Shown here one piece after another: positions 1-8,846 of a stretch of 32,770 nucleotides of DNA. The notes under the pieces were generated by a model that saw nothing but the letters and a program-made list of their open reading frames with translations, made no database searches and was not told where the DNA came from. Each line of letters starts with the position of its first letter. Within the stretch, counting starts at the first letter, position 1. The position numbers and the translations under genes are program-made. Location: NCBI GenBank assembly GCA_900758165.1, contig CAAEQN010000155.1:1-32770 (forward strand), written 5' to 3'. Source of the stretch: Clostridia bacterium (GTDB lineage Bacteria > Bacillota > Clostridia > TANB77 > CAG-508).

Positions 1-642
1 AAGTGAACTTAAAAATAATAAAAGTGTTTAAGCAATTGATATTGAAGGATTAGAAAAAAATAAAAAAATTGCCTACATTTACTTGACACATACAATGAAG
101 AAGGTGTATTATCAATAAAATTAGATTATTTATTTGGTCAAAATAGTGGATATGTCAATGTACCAAAAGGAAATATGATATATGCTAGACAGGGAAGTGG
201 AGTAAACTATGTTCATGGTGGAATATTACCACATGAAGTTATTATTCCAGTAATAGATTTTAAATCAACAAGAACAAGTGAAGAATCTAAAAAGGTTGGA
301 ATAACATATAGTGGTCTAACTGCAAAAATAACAAATGCAATAACATATCTTGAATTCTTACAAGATTCAAATGTAGACGAAAATAATAAGCCATGCAGAT
401 ACTTATTACACTTTGAAGATGAAAACGGAAACAGAGTGTCTGATGAATGTACTATAATTGCTAACTATGAAAATACAGAAGTAAAAGATAGATTTTTCAG
501 AGAAAAATTTGTATTTAAAAATATAGAATATGATAGAACTAAACCTTATTATTTAGTAATAACAGACGAAGAAACAGGAATAAAACTTCCTAGAGTGAAA
601 TTCTATATTGATATAGCAATTGTAAATAACTTTGATTTTTAG
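1..642 (+). pseudogene. pglZ: PglZ remnant (BREX alkaline phosphatase-like protein), C-terminal part
   Basis: PglZ is the alkaline-phosphatase-superfamily core protein of BREX phage defence. The open part (from about 64; first ATG at 175) contains the family C-terminal motif around YVHGGILPHEVIIPV followed by the usual beta-rich tail and ends in FDF. Upstream, another frame (about 35-82) encodes IDIEGLEKNKKIAYIY, which matches the region before the phosphatase core, and is cut by a TAA at 29-31. The frame changes near 82 and roughly a hundred residues or more that normally lie between these two blocks are absent. I therefore call it a broken copy with an internal deletion and a stop. No CGG lies at this break, unlike the frame changes in the conjugation genes. 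A shortened C-terminal protein from ATG 175 could still be made. The rest of the cluster would lie to the left. Confidence 0.72.
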
Positions 643-653
643 GAGGTTAAAAA

Positions 654-2678
654 GTGGAAGAACTTAGTGAGAAGTTAAATAGATACTTTCCAGGAAAAGT
701 AGTAAGAAAAGACTTAACTAAAAAAATAAAAGAGGGTGCAAATGTACCAGTTTATGTACTTGAATACCTCCTTGGTATGTATTGTGCTACAGATGATGAA
801 AAAGCAATAGAAGATGGGGTAGAGCAAGTAAAAAATATACTAGCAGATAACTTTGTAAGACCTGATGAAGCCGAGAAAGTTAAATCAAAAATAAAAGAAA
901 GAGGAATTTATACAATAATTGATAAAGTATCTGTAAAGCTTAATGAAAAAATAGATTTATATGTTGCAGAATTATCAAATTTAGGAATAAAAGACGTTGC
1001 AATAGATGAAAGTTTTGTAAAGAAATTTGACAAATTATTAGTTGGGGGTATTTGGAGTATAATAAAAATTAAATATGACTTTGAAGAAAATAAAAGAATG
1101 CCTTTTGTAATTGAGTCATTAAATCCAATCCAATTACCTAATATGGATATAGAAGGACTATTTGAAGGAAGAAAACATTTTACAAAAGATGAATGGATGG
1201 ATATTTTAATTAGATCAATGGGAATAGAACCCTCTCAACTAAAACAAAATCAAAAATGGCACTTCTTAGAAAGAATAGTACCATTAGTAGAAAACAATTA
1301 CAATATGTGTGAATTAGGTCCAAGAGGAACAGGAAAATCACATATATATAAAGAAATATCTCCAAATAGTATATTAGTATCAGGTGGACAAACAACTGTT
1401 GCAAACTTATTTTACAATATGGGTGCAAAGAAAATTGGACTTGTTGGAATGTGGGATTGCGTAGCTTTTGATGAAGTTGCAGGAATACATTTCAAAGATA
1501 AAGATGGTATTCAAATAATGAAAGACTATATGGCTTCTGGATCTTTTGCAAGAGGAAAAGAAGAAAAGAATGCAAATGCTTCAATGGTATTTGTAGGAAA
1601 TATAAATCAAAGTGTAGAAGTGTTACTAAAAACATCACATTTATTTGAACCATTCCCTCCAGAAATGGCAAATGATTCAGCATTTTTTGATAGAATGCAC
1701 TATTATTTACCTGGTTGGGAAATCCCAAAAATGAGACCAGAACTAATAACAGATGAATACGGATTTATAACAGACTATATATCAGAATTCTTTAGAGAAA
1801 TGAGAAAACGTACATTCTCAGATTCAATCGATAAATATTTTAGATTAGGAAATAATCTAAATCAAAGAGATGTTATCGCTGTTAGAAAGACTGTCTCTGG
1901 GCTTGTAAAAGTATTATATCCAGATGGGGAATTTACAAAAGAAGAACTTGAAGAAATATTAGAATATGCTTTAGTTGGTAGAAGAAGAGTAAAAGAACAA
2001 TTAAAGAAAATTGGTGGAATGGAATTTTATGATGTACATTTTTCATACATAGACAATGAAACAATGGAAGAAAAATTTGTATCAGTACCAGAAATCGGTG
2101 GAGGAAAACTAATACCTGAAGGTATGCTAAAAGCAGGACAAACTTATTATGTAGGACTAGGAAACTCTGGAAGAATAGGAACTTATAAAATAGAAGTTGA
2201 ATCTCCAGTAGGACACGGAAAATTTGAAACAACAGGTGTTTGCTCAGATAGAGAAACAAGAGAAGCATTAAGTACATCATTCAATTATTTTAAAGCAAAT
2301 AAAAAAAGCATAAGTTCAAACATAAATACAGAAACAATAGATTACTTACTACACATACAAGATCTACAAGGTACAGGTCCATCAAAAGATATTTCACTTG
2401 CTTCTTATGTTGCAATGTGTAGCAGTAGCCTAAAGAAACCAATGCAAGGAAGCCTTGTTATATTAGGTAGTATGAGCATTGGTGGAACTATAAGTAAAGT
2501 AGATGAATTAGCAAATACTTTACAAGTATGTTTTGACTCTGGAGCAAAAAAGATATTATTACCAATGTCCTCAGCAAGTGATATTTCACAAGTACCAAGT
2601 GAACTATTTTCAAAATTTAATATTGCATTTTACAATACACCAGAAGATGCAGTATATAAAGCACTTGGAATAGAATAA
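654..2678 (+). CDS. brxL: BrxL, BREX Lon-like AAA+ protein
   Basis: This 674-residue protein matches BrxL of type 1 BREX systems, a DNA-associated AAA+ protein with a Lon-protease-like C-terminus needed for phage defence. The Walker A motif GPRGTGKSH lies near residues 222-230 and a Walker B-like FDEVAG near 270. The last 170 residues show the Lon-type fold, including TGPSKD, then GSMSIGGTI and SGAKKILLP, the region that supplies the Ser/Lys pair in Lon. The GTG start at 654 follows AGGAGG at 643-648. The gene begins 11 bases after the pglZ remnant stop, so the two were one operon. It is full length and intact, although its partner pglZ is broken. It has no in-frame CGG. Confidence 0.93.
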   Translation: MEELSEKLNRYFPGKVVRKDLTKKIKEGANVPVYVLEYLLGMYCATDDEKAIEDGVEQVKNILADNFVRPDEAEKVKSKIKERGIYTIIDKVSVKLNEKIDLYVAELSNLGIKDVAIDESFVKKFDKLLVGGIWSIIKIKYDFEENKRMPFVIESLNPIQLPNMDIEGLFEGRKHFTKDEWMDILIRSMGIEPSQLKQNQKWHFLERIVPLVENNYNMCELGPRGTGKSHIYKEISPNSILVSGGQTTVANLFYNMGAKKIGLVGMWDCVAFDEVAGIHFKDKDGIQIMKDYMASGSFARGKEEKNANASMVFVGNINQSVEVLLKTSHLFEPFPPEMANDSAFFDRMHYYLPGWEIPKMRPELITDEYGFITDYISEFFREMRKRTFSDSIDKYFRLGNNLNQRDVIAVRKTVSGLVKVLYPDGEFTKEELEEILEYALVGRRRVKEQLKKIGGMEFYDVHFSYIDNETMEEKFVSVPEIGGGKLIPEGMLKAGQTYYVGLGNSGRIGTYKIEVESPVGHGKFETTGVCSDRETREALSTSFNYFKANKKSISSNINTETIDYLLHIQDLQGTGPSKDISLASYVAMCSSSLKKPMQGSLVILGSMSIGGTISKVDELANTLQVCFDSGAKKILLPMSSASDISQVPSELFSKFNIAFYNTPEDAVYKALGIE

Positions 2679-2697
2679 TAAATAAGGGGATGTAATT

Positions 2698-2937
2698 ATG
2701 GGAGTTATTTTATATATATTATTTTTGATATTTTGTATATTTGCAGGATTCAATGGAATGCCATATATGTTTATATTTCCAATTGTAACAATTATAGGAG
2801 TTATCGTATTATGGAATACATCTGGGAATTCAAATAACACACAAGATTATTCAAAAACAGATAATAATTCCTCAAAAGACAATGATGATCTAGATGATTT
2901 TATATTGTTTAATATGTTTTTTAACAATAAAAAATAA
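2698..2937 (+). CDS. Small two-helix membrane protein downstream of brxL
   Basis: A 79-residue protein with two hydrophobic helices (about residues 2-19 and 24-41), followed by a polar tail rich in Asn, Ser and Asp that ends in FNMFFNNKK. The start follows AAGGGG after a 19-base gap from the brxL stop, so it is probably the last gene of the BREX operon, before the terminator at 2955. I do not recognise a family. Its position suggests an accessory membrane component of the defence island, but this is inference from position only. Confidence 0.6.
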   Translation: MGVILYILFLIFCIFAGFNGMPYMFIFPIVTIIGVIVLWNTSGNSNNTQDYSKTDNNSSKDNDDLDDFILFNMFFNNKK

Positions 2938-2954
2938 TATTTTTGCTTTTATTC

Positions 2955-2985
2955 AATAATAGCCTGTTTTAGGCTATTATTTTTT
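2955..2985 (+). terminator. Intrinsic terminator of the BREX operon
   Basis: A perfect 10-bp stem (AATAATAGCC with GGCTATTATT) and a 7-base loop are followed by a short T run. It lies 18 bases after the small membrane protein gene. Confidence 0.85.
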
Positions 2986-3005
2986 GCAATTAAAGTGTAA
3001 GTTTA

Positions 3006-3185
3006 ATGTATAACATTAATGATACAGATATTTTTGTATTGAAAAAAATTTTAGGACATACTTCATTATCTGCAACAGAAATATATACACATATAGATCC
3101 TAAAAAATTAAAATTTATTATGGAAAACTTTGGAGTTTCTGATTTAATAAAAAGAGAAAAGGAGAATTTGAACAATGGAAAATAA
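3006..3185 (+). pseudogene. C-terminal fragment of a tyrosine recombinase
   Basis: A 59-codon reading frame carries the C-terminal recombinase signature LGHTSLSATEIYTH, containing the box II His and the catalytic Tyr, and ends with a basic tail. The N-terminal DNA-binding domain and the first catalytic Arg are missing, so it cannot be an active recombinase alone. It overlaps the start of the complete recombinase by 11 bases. It may be the residue of a second integrase left by an earlier insertion or recombination at this site, or the tail of a former tandem recombinase pair. Confidence 0.7.
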
Positions 3186-4137
3186 AAATATACCAGTATA
3201 TCTTGATGATTTTAAAAATTACTTAATTGCTATTAGAAATTTATCAGAACTATATGTAAAAAAGTCTATGATTACAATAATGCAATTTTTAGATTTTGCT
3301 AATATTCATATACTTCACAACAAATATAGTTCTGCTGAAGAAGTAACGTTAAATGATTTACGAACACTCCAAACAAGTGATATTTACTCATTTATGTTCT
3401 TTTTGGCAGAAAATAATTATAAAACCAATTCAAGAATAACCAAAACAGAACATATTAGATGTTTCTTTGATTTTCTTTCTAGAATTAAGAAAACATTATT
3501 CAAAGAACCGATAAAACCAATAAAAAGAGAGAAAAAGTCAAATCAGAAACTTCCTAACTATTTATCACTTGAGGAATCTAAAAAATTAATATCTGTATAT
3601 CTAAATAGTGAAAACGAAGCAGGTATAAGAAATAATGCTATATTAAATATTCTACTTAATTGTGGCTTAAGGGTATCTGAAGTCTCTAATTTGAATATAA
3701 GTGATTTTAAATTGGATGAAAATAAATTCATTATCTATGGTAAAGGAGATAAAGAAAGAACAGGATACTTAAATGCTGCAGCAAAAAAAGCATTAGAAAA
3801 ATACTTAGAGGTTCGAGAGAAAATAATTCCTAAAAGTAAAAAAGATAAAGACGCTTTATTTATAAATCAAAGAGGAGAACGAATAAAATCCAGAGGAATT
3901 GAACTCATGGTAAAAAAATCGTATGACAAAGCTGGTTTAAATAGCCAAAAGTATGGAGTTCATACTCTGCGTCATACATGTGCTACCATATTATATAGGA
4001 TTGGTGTTGATATAAAGATAATACAAGAAATACTGGGACATGTTCAAGTAGGCACAACAGAAATATATACTCACTTATTTGATAAAGATGTTATGGCTGA
4101 AATGTTAAAACACCCTCTTTCAAAATTTATTAGGTAA
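3175..4137 (+). CDS. Tyrosine recombinase / integrase (XerC/D-like)
   Basis: This 320-residue site-specific recombinase has an N-terminal SAM-like core-binding domain (about residues 5-105) and a C-terminal catalytic domain. Visible catalytic elements are the first Arg in CGLRVSEV (about 166), the beta-hairpin Lys region YGKGDKERTG, the HxxR box HTLRHT (about 263), and LGHVQVGTTEIYTHL with the nucleophile Tyr (about 299). It is full length for the XerC/D type. It sits between the BREX cluster and the conjugative module, so it is the best candidate to integrate and excise the element, though it could instead belong to the defence island. Start ATG 3175 lies inside the end of the upstream recombinase fragment and follows AAAGGAG. 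Confidence 0.88.
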   Translation: MENKNIPVYLDDFKNYLIAIRNLSELYVKKSMITIMQFLDFANIHILHNKYSSAEEVTLNDLRTLQTSDIYSFMFFLAENNYKTNSRITKTEHIRCFFDFLSRIKKTLFKEPIKPIKREKKSNQKLPNYLSLEESKKLISVYLNSENEAGIRNNAILNILLNCGLRVSEVSNLNISDFKLDENKFIIYGKGDKERTGYLNAAAKKALEKYLEVREKIIPKSKKDKDALFINQRGERIKSRGIELMVKKSYDKAGLNSQKYGVHTLRHTCATILYRIGVDIKIIQEILGHVQVGTTEIYTHLFDKDVMAEMLKHPLSKFIR

Positions 4138-5443
4138 AATGTTTATAAATGATACTAATAAACCTACTGAAAGAAAATTAAGCATTATTTAAAATTTATC
4201 TATAAAAAGTCAAGAGGGAGTAGGGGAGCATAAAATTAAAACTAACTATAATACATAATATAAAATTAATTAGATAAAGTTTAAAAAATAATTAAAAAAG
4301 ATTATTAATAATTTTAAAATTATGATAAAACAAATTTAATGAAATAAAAAATAGTAGAAAGTAAATTTAGAATTTAAAATAATTTTAGAATTTTGTAATT
4401 AAAATTTTATTTAAAAATTTATAAATTTATATAAATTATTCAATTTTGATTTTGTGCAAAGTTTTATATAAAATTATATAAAATTATATAAAATCTAAAA
4501 CCGAACATTTCTTTAGATTTAATTTTTACAAATGCAAAACTTTTCTTTTTGATATTTATAAATCGATTCAATATTATTACGCAATTAATAGTTTATTAAA
4601 AATTAAATTTATATATCATTTAAAGTTTCTATTAGAATTATTATTTGTAGTTTAAAATAAATTATAAATATGGGCGCATGAAAATCGTTTTTAAGACATT
4701 TTAATAATAAGTAATCAAGTTATATGTTTGATAATATAGTGAAACTATAGACAATATAGATCTGACTAATAAAAAATGCAAAAATTCAAGAAATATCAGC
4801 ATACTATAAAATATGCAAAAAATGGTCAAAAAAGCGACGCACGAAAATCGATTTTAAGGCGTTTTTATTTTTGAGACATATAGTTTGCTGTTGCAAAAAT
4901 ACGTCAAATATAGTGATTTGAGCATTTTAGATATTTTTATAAAAAATAAGAAATTTAATATAAAATATATTATTGAAATTAATTAAAATAAAATTTAAGT
5001 GGAAAAATAATTTGAATATAAAATTGTAAAGATAATTTATAAGATTGGCTAAGATTTGATTTTAAATTGAAATAAGATTAAAGATCTGGAACTAGACTAA
5101 CATTATTACAATATTAAATATATAAAGTAATAACATTAGTCAAACGATAGCTAATAATTAAGCTATAAAAGAGTGTAAGTAAAGTGGTTGTAAGGCATTA
5201 GAATGTATGCCTATATATTTTACCCCTACACCTTTTGCACAAAACTTTGATAATAATAGCCCCTTTAGTAATAATCTTTCAAATATTAATTCTTTAATCT
5301 AATAAACTTTTTTCTTATATCTTTAAAGATTTTTCCAATTTAAAATTTATTATATAAAATATAGTTATTGAAATAATATCTAACATAAAAATTGAATTAT
5401 AATAATCTCAATAGTTTTTCATATTTCCAAAAAGGAGGAATTT
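4138..5443. other. 1.3-kb AT-rich non-coding region with repeats; candidate origin or partition region
   Basis: No credible gene lies here. It is strikingly A+T rich. I see: (a) two 28-bp direct repeats at 4675-4702 and 4838-4865, 24 of 28 identical, sharing GAAAATCG and TTTTAAG; (b) an 11-bp inverted pair TTTTGTGCAAA at 4450-4460 and TTTGCACAAAA at 5234-5244; (c) short tandem repeats of TTATATAAAA at about 4464-4495; (d) small hairpins TATAGT-GAA-ACTATA (4735-4749) and ATAGCT-8-AGCTAT (5147-5166). Directly upstream of parA-parB and a replication-type gene, such a region often holds partition sites, a replication origin or an attachment site. I found no canonical parS or DnaA-box cluster, so this function is inferred. 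Confidence 0.5.
4675..4865 (+). repeat. Pair of imperfect 28-bp direct repeats
   Basis: Copies at 4675-4702 and 4838-4865 differ at four positions and begin 163 bases apart. The second copy contains the perfect palindrome AAAATCGATTTT. They are the only moderately GC-containing islands in this stretch, which makes them plausible protein-binding sites, possibly for ParB or the replication protein. Confidence 0.6.
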
Positions 5444-6244
5444 ATGAAAAGTGCAAAAATTATTGCGATTGCAAATCAAAAAGGTGGTGTTGGTAAAACA
5501 ACAACAACACTTTCTATTGGAGTGGCTCTTGCAAAAGAAAACAAAAAGGTTTTATTAGTTGATGCAGATCCACAAGGAAATTTAACTACTTCATTAGGGT
5601 ATTATGAGCAAGAAGATATGCCAGTAACTCTTGCAGATTTAATGTATGCTGAAATAATGGACAAAGAAATCAAAATTCATGATGCTATTTTACATCATGA
5701 AGAAAAAATTGACCTTATTCCTTCAGATATAAGTCTTTCTGCAATAGAACTTTCTTTAGGAAATGCTATGAGCAGAGAATTTATATTAAAAAATTGTTTG
5801 AATACAGTAAAAAATGAATATGACTATATTTTAATTGATTGTATGCCATCTTTAGGATTAATTCCTATAAATTGCTTAGCTTGTAGCAATGAAATAATTA
5901 TTCCAGTTCAAAGCCAATACCTTGCAATGAGGGGAATGACATATTTATTTGAAACTGTTTCAAAAGTAAGAAGAACAATAAATCCAAATTTAAGAGTTAA
6001 AGGAATATTATTGACTTTAGTAGATAGAAGAGCAAATCTCTCAAAAAATGTTAGGCAAGAATTGGATAAAAACTATGGTAAATATGTGAAAATATATGAT
6101 ACTGAAATACCATTAGCAATAAAAACAGCTGAAGCATCTATTAGAGGAAAAAGTATATTTGAATATGATAAAAAGGGAACTGTAGCAAAAGCATATGAAA
6201 ATTTAGTAGAGGAGGTATTGAACGATGAAAGAACAAAATCCTAA
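5444..6244 (+). CDS. parA: ParA-family partition ATPase (Soj-like)
   Basis: This 266-residue deviant-Walker ATPase begins with IAIANQKGGVGKTTTTLSIG (Walker A KGGVGKTT with the signature Lys) and continues with LLVDADPQGNLTTSLGY and the YDYILIDCMPSLG Walker B segment, all standard for ParA/Soj. With ParB it segregates replicons or stabilises integrative elements. The start ATG follows AAAGGAGG (5431-5438). It overlaps parB by 20 bases, indicating translational coupling, and opens the element operon after the 1.3-kb non-coding region. Full length, no oddities. Confidence 0.95.
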   Translation: MKSAKIIAIANQKGGVGKTTTTLSIGVALAKENKKVLLVDADPQGNLTTSLGYYEQEDMPVTLADLMYAEIMDKEIKIHDAILHHEEKIDLIPSDISLSAIELSLGNAMSREFILKNCLNTVKNEYDYILIDCMPSLGLIPINCLACSNEIIIPVQSQYLAMRGMTYLFETVSKVRRTINPNLRVKGILLTLVDRRANLSKNVRQELDKNYGKYVKIYDTEIPLAIKTAEASIRGKSIFEYDKKGTVAKAYENLVEEVLNDERTKS

Positions 6245-7160
6245 AATGCACCTTACCTCACTAGATAGTTTATTTACAACACAAGCAGAAAGAGATAATG
6301 CTGATAATGAGCAAGTAATTAAAATTTCAATAGACTCTATACACGATTTTCCTAATCATCCTTTTAAGGTAAATGATGATGAAGATATGAATAAACTTAT
6401 AGAGAGTATTCAAGAAAGAGGAGTATATCTTCCAACAATAGTTAGGCAAAGAGTTAATGGAGACTATGAAATGATTTCAGGACACAGAAGAAAACATGCA
6501 GCTATAAAAGCAGGATTAAAAACAATTCCTTGTATTGTTAAGAATTTGACTGATGATGAAGCAACTATTTTGATGGTAGATTCTAATATTCAAAGAGAAG
6601 AATTACTTCCTTCTGAAAAGGCATTTGCCTATAAAATGAAATTGGAAGCTATGAAACATCAAGGGAAACAATTAGAAAATACTTCTCGACCAATGGACGA
6701 GAAGTCAGATAATAAAATATCAACTGAAATATTAGGAGAAGAAGTTGGAGAAAGTGCTAGAACAATACAACGATATATTAGACTTACTTATTTGATACCT
6801 GATTTATTAGAGTTAGTTGATGCGAAAAGAATAGCTTTAAGGCCAGCAGTTGAAATGTCTTATATAAATGAAGATAATCAAAACTTACTGTATGATATTT
6901 TTAAGTATAATGAATCAACCCCTACTTTAAGTCAAGCTCAACTATTAAGAAATCTTGAGGAAAAAGGAACATTAACAGACAATAAAATTGAAGAAATAAT
7001 GAGAGAAGAGAAACCTAATCAAAAGGAGCAGTTTAGAACTTCTTATGATAAAATTAGACATTACTTTCCTAAAGCTTATTCAAACAAACAAATTGATAAT
7101 AAGATTATGGAACTGTTAGAAATTTATTATCAAGAGTGGAACAAAAAGAAAGTAAAGTGA
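6225..7160 (+). CDS. parB: ParB/Spo0J-type partition protein
   Basis: This 311-residue protein has the ParB N-terminal nuclease-like/CTPase fold (about residues 25-130), with the motif ISGHRRKHAAIKAG and the NIQREELLPSEKAFAYKMKLEA segment, followed by a helix-turn-helix (about 165-195, EEVGESARTIQRYIRLTYL). The C-terminal part ends in a basic KKKVK tail. It would bind parS-like sites, possibly in the non-coding region upstream of parA. The start overlaps the end of parA and is preceded by GAGGAGGT. Confidence 0.93.
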   Translation: MKEQNPKMHLTSLDSLFTTQAERDNADNEQVIKISIDSIHDFPNHPFKVNDDEDMNKLIESIQERGVYLPTIVRQRVNGDYEMISGHRRKHAAIKAGLKTIPCIVKNLTDDEATILMVDSNIQREELLPSEKAFAYKMKLEAMKHQGKQLENTSRPMDEKSDNKISTEILGEEVGESARTIQRYIRLTYLIPDLLELVDAKRIALRPAVEMSYINEDNQNLLYDIFKYNESTPTLSQAQLLRNLEEKGTLTDNKIEEIMREEKPNQKEQFRTSYDKIRHYFPKAYSNKQIDNKIMELLEIYYQEWNKKKVK

Positions 7161-7224
7161 GCTAACTCTATTATAAATTAAAGTCAAATGTATAAATTAT
7201 TAAAAAATAGATTTTTACACATTT

Positions 7225-7252
7225 AAATAAGCCATTTTGGCTTATTTTTTTT
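7225..7252 (+). terminator. Intrinsic terminator after parAB
   Basis: A 10-bp stem AAATAAGCCA with TGGCTTATTT, a 3-base loop and an 8-T run. The next ribosome-binding site (GGAGGTGA) overlaps its end, so it may act as an attenuator between parB and the following gene. Confidence 0.8.
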
Positions 7253-7270
7253 GGAGGTGATATATTATAT

Positions 7271-8017
7271 GTGAATGAAGAAAGCAAAATAGGGTATTAT
7301 GCTGTAATACCCTCGACAGTTTTATTTAATGAAGAACTAAAGTCAAATGAAAAATTACTTTATGCTGTTATAACAGCATTGGCAAATAAAGAAGGATATT
7401 GTTATGCATCAAATAACTATTTAGCAGATTTGTTCAATTCTAAAGCTCATACAATATCTAATTGGATATCGCATCTTAATAAATTGAATTTTGTATATGT
7501 GGATTTAATAAGAAATAACAAGAATGAAATTATACAAAGAAGAATTTATATTAATGACATACCCTATGTAACAAAAATGACATACCCCTATACTATAAAA
7601 ATGTCAGAGGGTATGTCTCAAAAACGACAAGATAATAATATAAATATAAAGATAGATAGACTTTTTAATTATATTATAAAAAAAGAAAGTGAAAATCCAG
7701 AAAATATGACATCGGTTCAAGAAGTAAAATTTATGGAAATATTAGAAAAACTAGAATTAAATTATACAGAAGAATTACTAAAAATATTTACAGAAGATAA
7801 TATTGAAAAACTGAAAATAATTATATATGCTTTGAAAGATTTAAGCATTAGTAACAGAAGTATATTATTAAATAGGGCTACAAGAGAAAAATTAATATAT
7901 GTTTATGATAATTGTAAAAATAAACAAGAAGAATATCAAGATACAAGCAAAGAAATAAATAATTTTTTTGAGTATTATTATATAAGTTTAATCAAAGAAT
8001 TAGAAAAAGCTAGATAG
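7271..8017 (+). CDS. Helix-turn-helix replication-initiator-like protein
   Basis: A 248-residue protein. The first 100 residues (YYAVIPSTVLFNEELKSNEKLLYAVITAL ... LADLFNSKAHTISNWISHLNKL) form the winged-helix domain (HTH_36-like) seen in plasmid and ICE replication or regulatory proteins of Gram-positive bacteria. The remainder is charged and helical, without a motif I recognise. The GTG start follows GGAGGTGA (7253-7260). Its place between parAB and the transfer operon fits a replication initiator or a regulator of the element; the sequence alone cannot separate these roles. Confidence 0.65.
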   Translation: MNEESKIGYYAVIPSTVLFNEELKSNEKLLYAVITALANKEGYCYASNNYLADLFNSKAHTISNWISHLNKLNFVYVDLIRNNKNEIIQRRIYINDIPYVTKMTYPYTIKMSEGMSQKRQDNNINIKIDRLFNYIIKKESENPENMTSVQEVKFMEILEKLELNYTEELLKIFTEDNIEKLKIIIYALKDLSISNRSILLNRATREKLIYVYDNCKNKQEEYQDTSKEINNFFEYYYISLIKELEKAR

Positions 8018-8036
8018 CTTTTATAACACAGCATAT

Positions 8037-8081
8037 AATCGTTGGAACAAAATCAAAGATTTTGACAACGATTTATTTTTT
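8037..8081 (+). terminator. Terminator or attenuator ahead of the transfer operon
   Basis: A two-part hairpin: outer arms AATCGTTG and CAACGATT, inner arms CAAAATC and GATTTTG with loop AAA, followed by TATTTTTT. It ends about 20 bases before the first transfer gene, so it could also attenuate that operon. Confidence 0.75.
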
Positions 8082-8101
8082 GCTGAAAGCAAGGAGGAAA
8101 A

Positions 8102-8354
8102 ATGATACCTACTTATGATGTTAATAATTTGACAGGAAATTTAGATATTATGTTTCAAAACATAATGAGAATAGGATTTACGATATCTATAGTGTTATTC
8201 ACAATTTGGATAATTGTAAGTCTATTAATATGGTTATTTCGGAGCCAAAAAGAAATCTGAAAAAGCAATAAAATTTGGGATAAAGAATTTTATAATAACT
8301 TTAGTATTAATTATAATCACATTAGGAATACCGCTATTACTTAATGTATTTTAA
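8102..8354 (+). CDS. Small two-helix conjugation membrane protein, read with a +1 shift at CGG
   Basis: Zero frame 8102-8239 encodes 46 residues with one membrane helix (about 25-45), then meets CGG at 8240-8242 and stops soon after at 8258-8260. Skipping the C gives GGA GCC AAA AAG and 37 further residues with a second helix, ending at 8354, for a total of 83 residues: helix, short basic loop (GAKKKSEKAIK), helix. The composite topology resembles the small membrane proteins that open Gram-positive type IV secretion operons. I cannot assign a family with certainty. RBS GGAGG precedes the ATG. It lies just before the pilin gene. Confidence 0.65.
8240..8242 (+). other. CGG +1 recoding site 1 (TTT CGG A)
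   Basis: In-frame CGG after codon 46 (Phe). The downstream frame begins at 8241 with GGA. The zero frame terminates six codons later. Confidence 0.7.
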
Positions 8355-8420
8355 AAGAACTAAAGAAAGTGATGCATACCATAGCCTAAATATTCGCAAC
8401 AAATCAAGGAGGGTTATGAG

Positions 8421-8832
8421 ATGAGAAAAATCAACAAAGAGAATTTAAGAAAAAAATATTACAAAATTAAAAATAAGTTATGGGTAATACCTACAACATT
8501 AATGTTATTGCCAACAAAAGTATTCGCAGCTCAAGGAAGTATTAGCACTGCTGAAGTAGATCAAGCTACAGAAAATATAAAAAATGCTGTTATTAAATTA
8601 GCAATGCCAATACGGAGGAATTTTAGTATTTGTGAGTATCGTTATTATTGCCTTAAAAATGATAGTAAATTCAAATAATGCTAATAAAAGAAGTGAATCA
8701 ATAGGAGCTTTAGCTTGGGTATGTGCTGGAACAATGCTTTTAGGGTTATCCCTTATAGTTTCTGGAATTATTCTAAGCATTGCGACCAATGGTGGAGGTG
8801 CTTTAATTACAGGTGGAAGTTCAAATGGTTAG
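8421..8832 (+). CDS. TrbC/VirB2-like pilin subunit, read with a +1 shift at CGG
   Basis: Composite protein of 136 residues. The zero frame gives a basic N-terminus, a signal-peptide-like helix (about residues 20-37, ending VFAAQG) and the region to AMPI. After in-frame CGG at 8613-8615, the +1 frame continues as GGILVFVSIVIIALKMIV, a basic loop (NANKRSE) and a second long helix ending in a Gly-rich tail. A signal peptide followed by two hydrophobic helices around a short polar loop is the VirB2/TrbC pilin plan. Without the shift the product would be 85 residues and lack both helices. RBS AAGGAGGG lies just upstream. Confidence 0.8.
8613..8615 (+). other. CGG +1 recoding site 2 (ATA CGG A)
   Basis: In-frame CGG after ATA (codon 64). 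The downstream frame starts at 8614 with GGA GGA ATT. It lies at the beginning of the first mature pilin helix. Confidence 0.75.
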
Positions 8833-8846
8833 GGGGTAGATAAATT

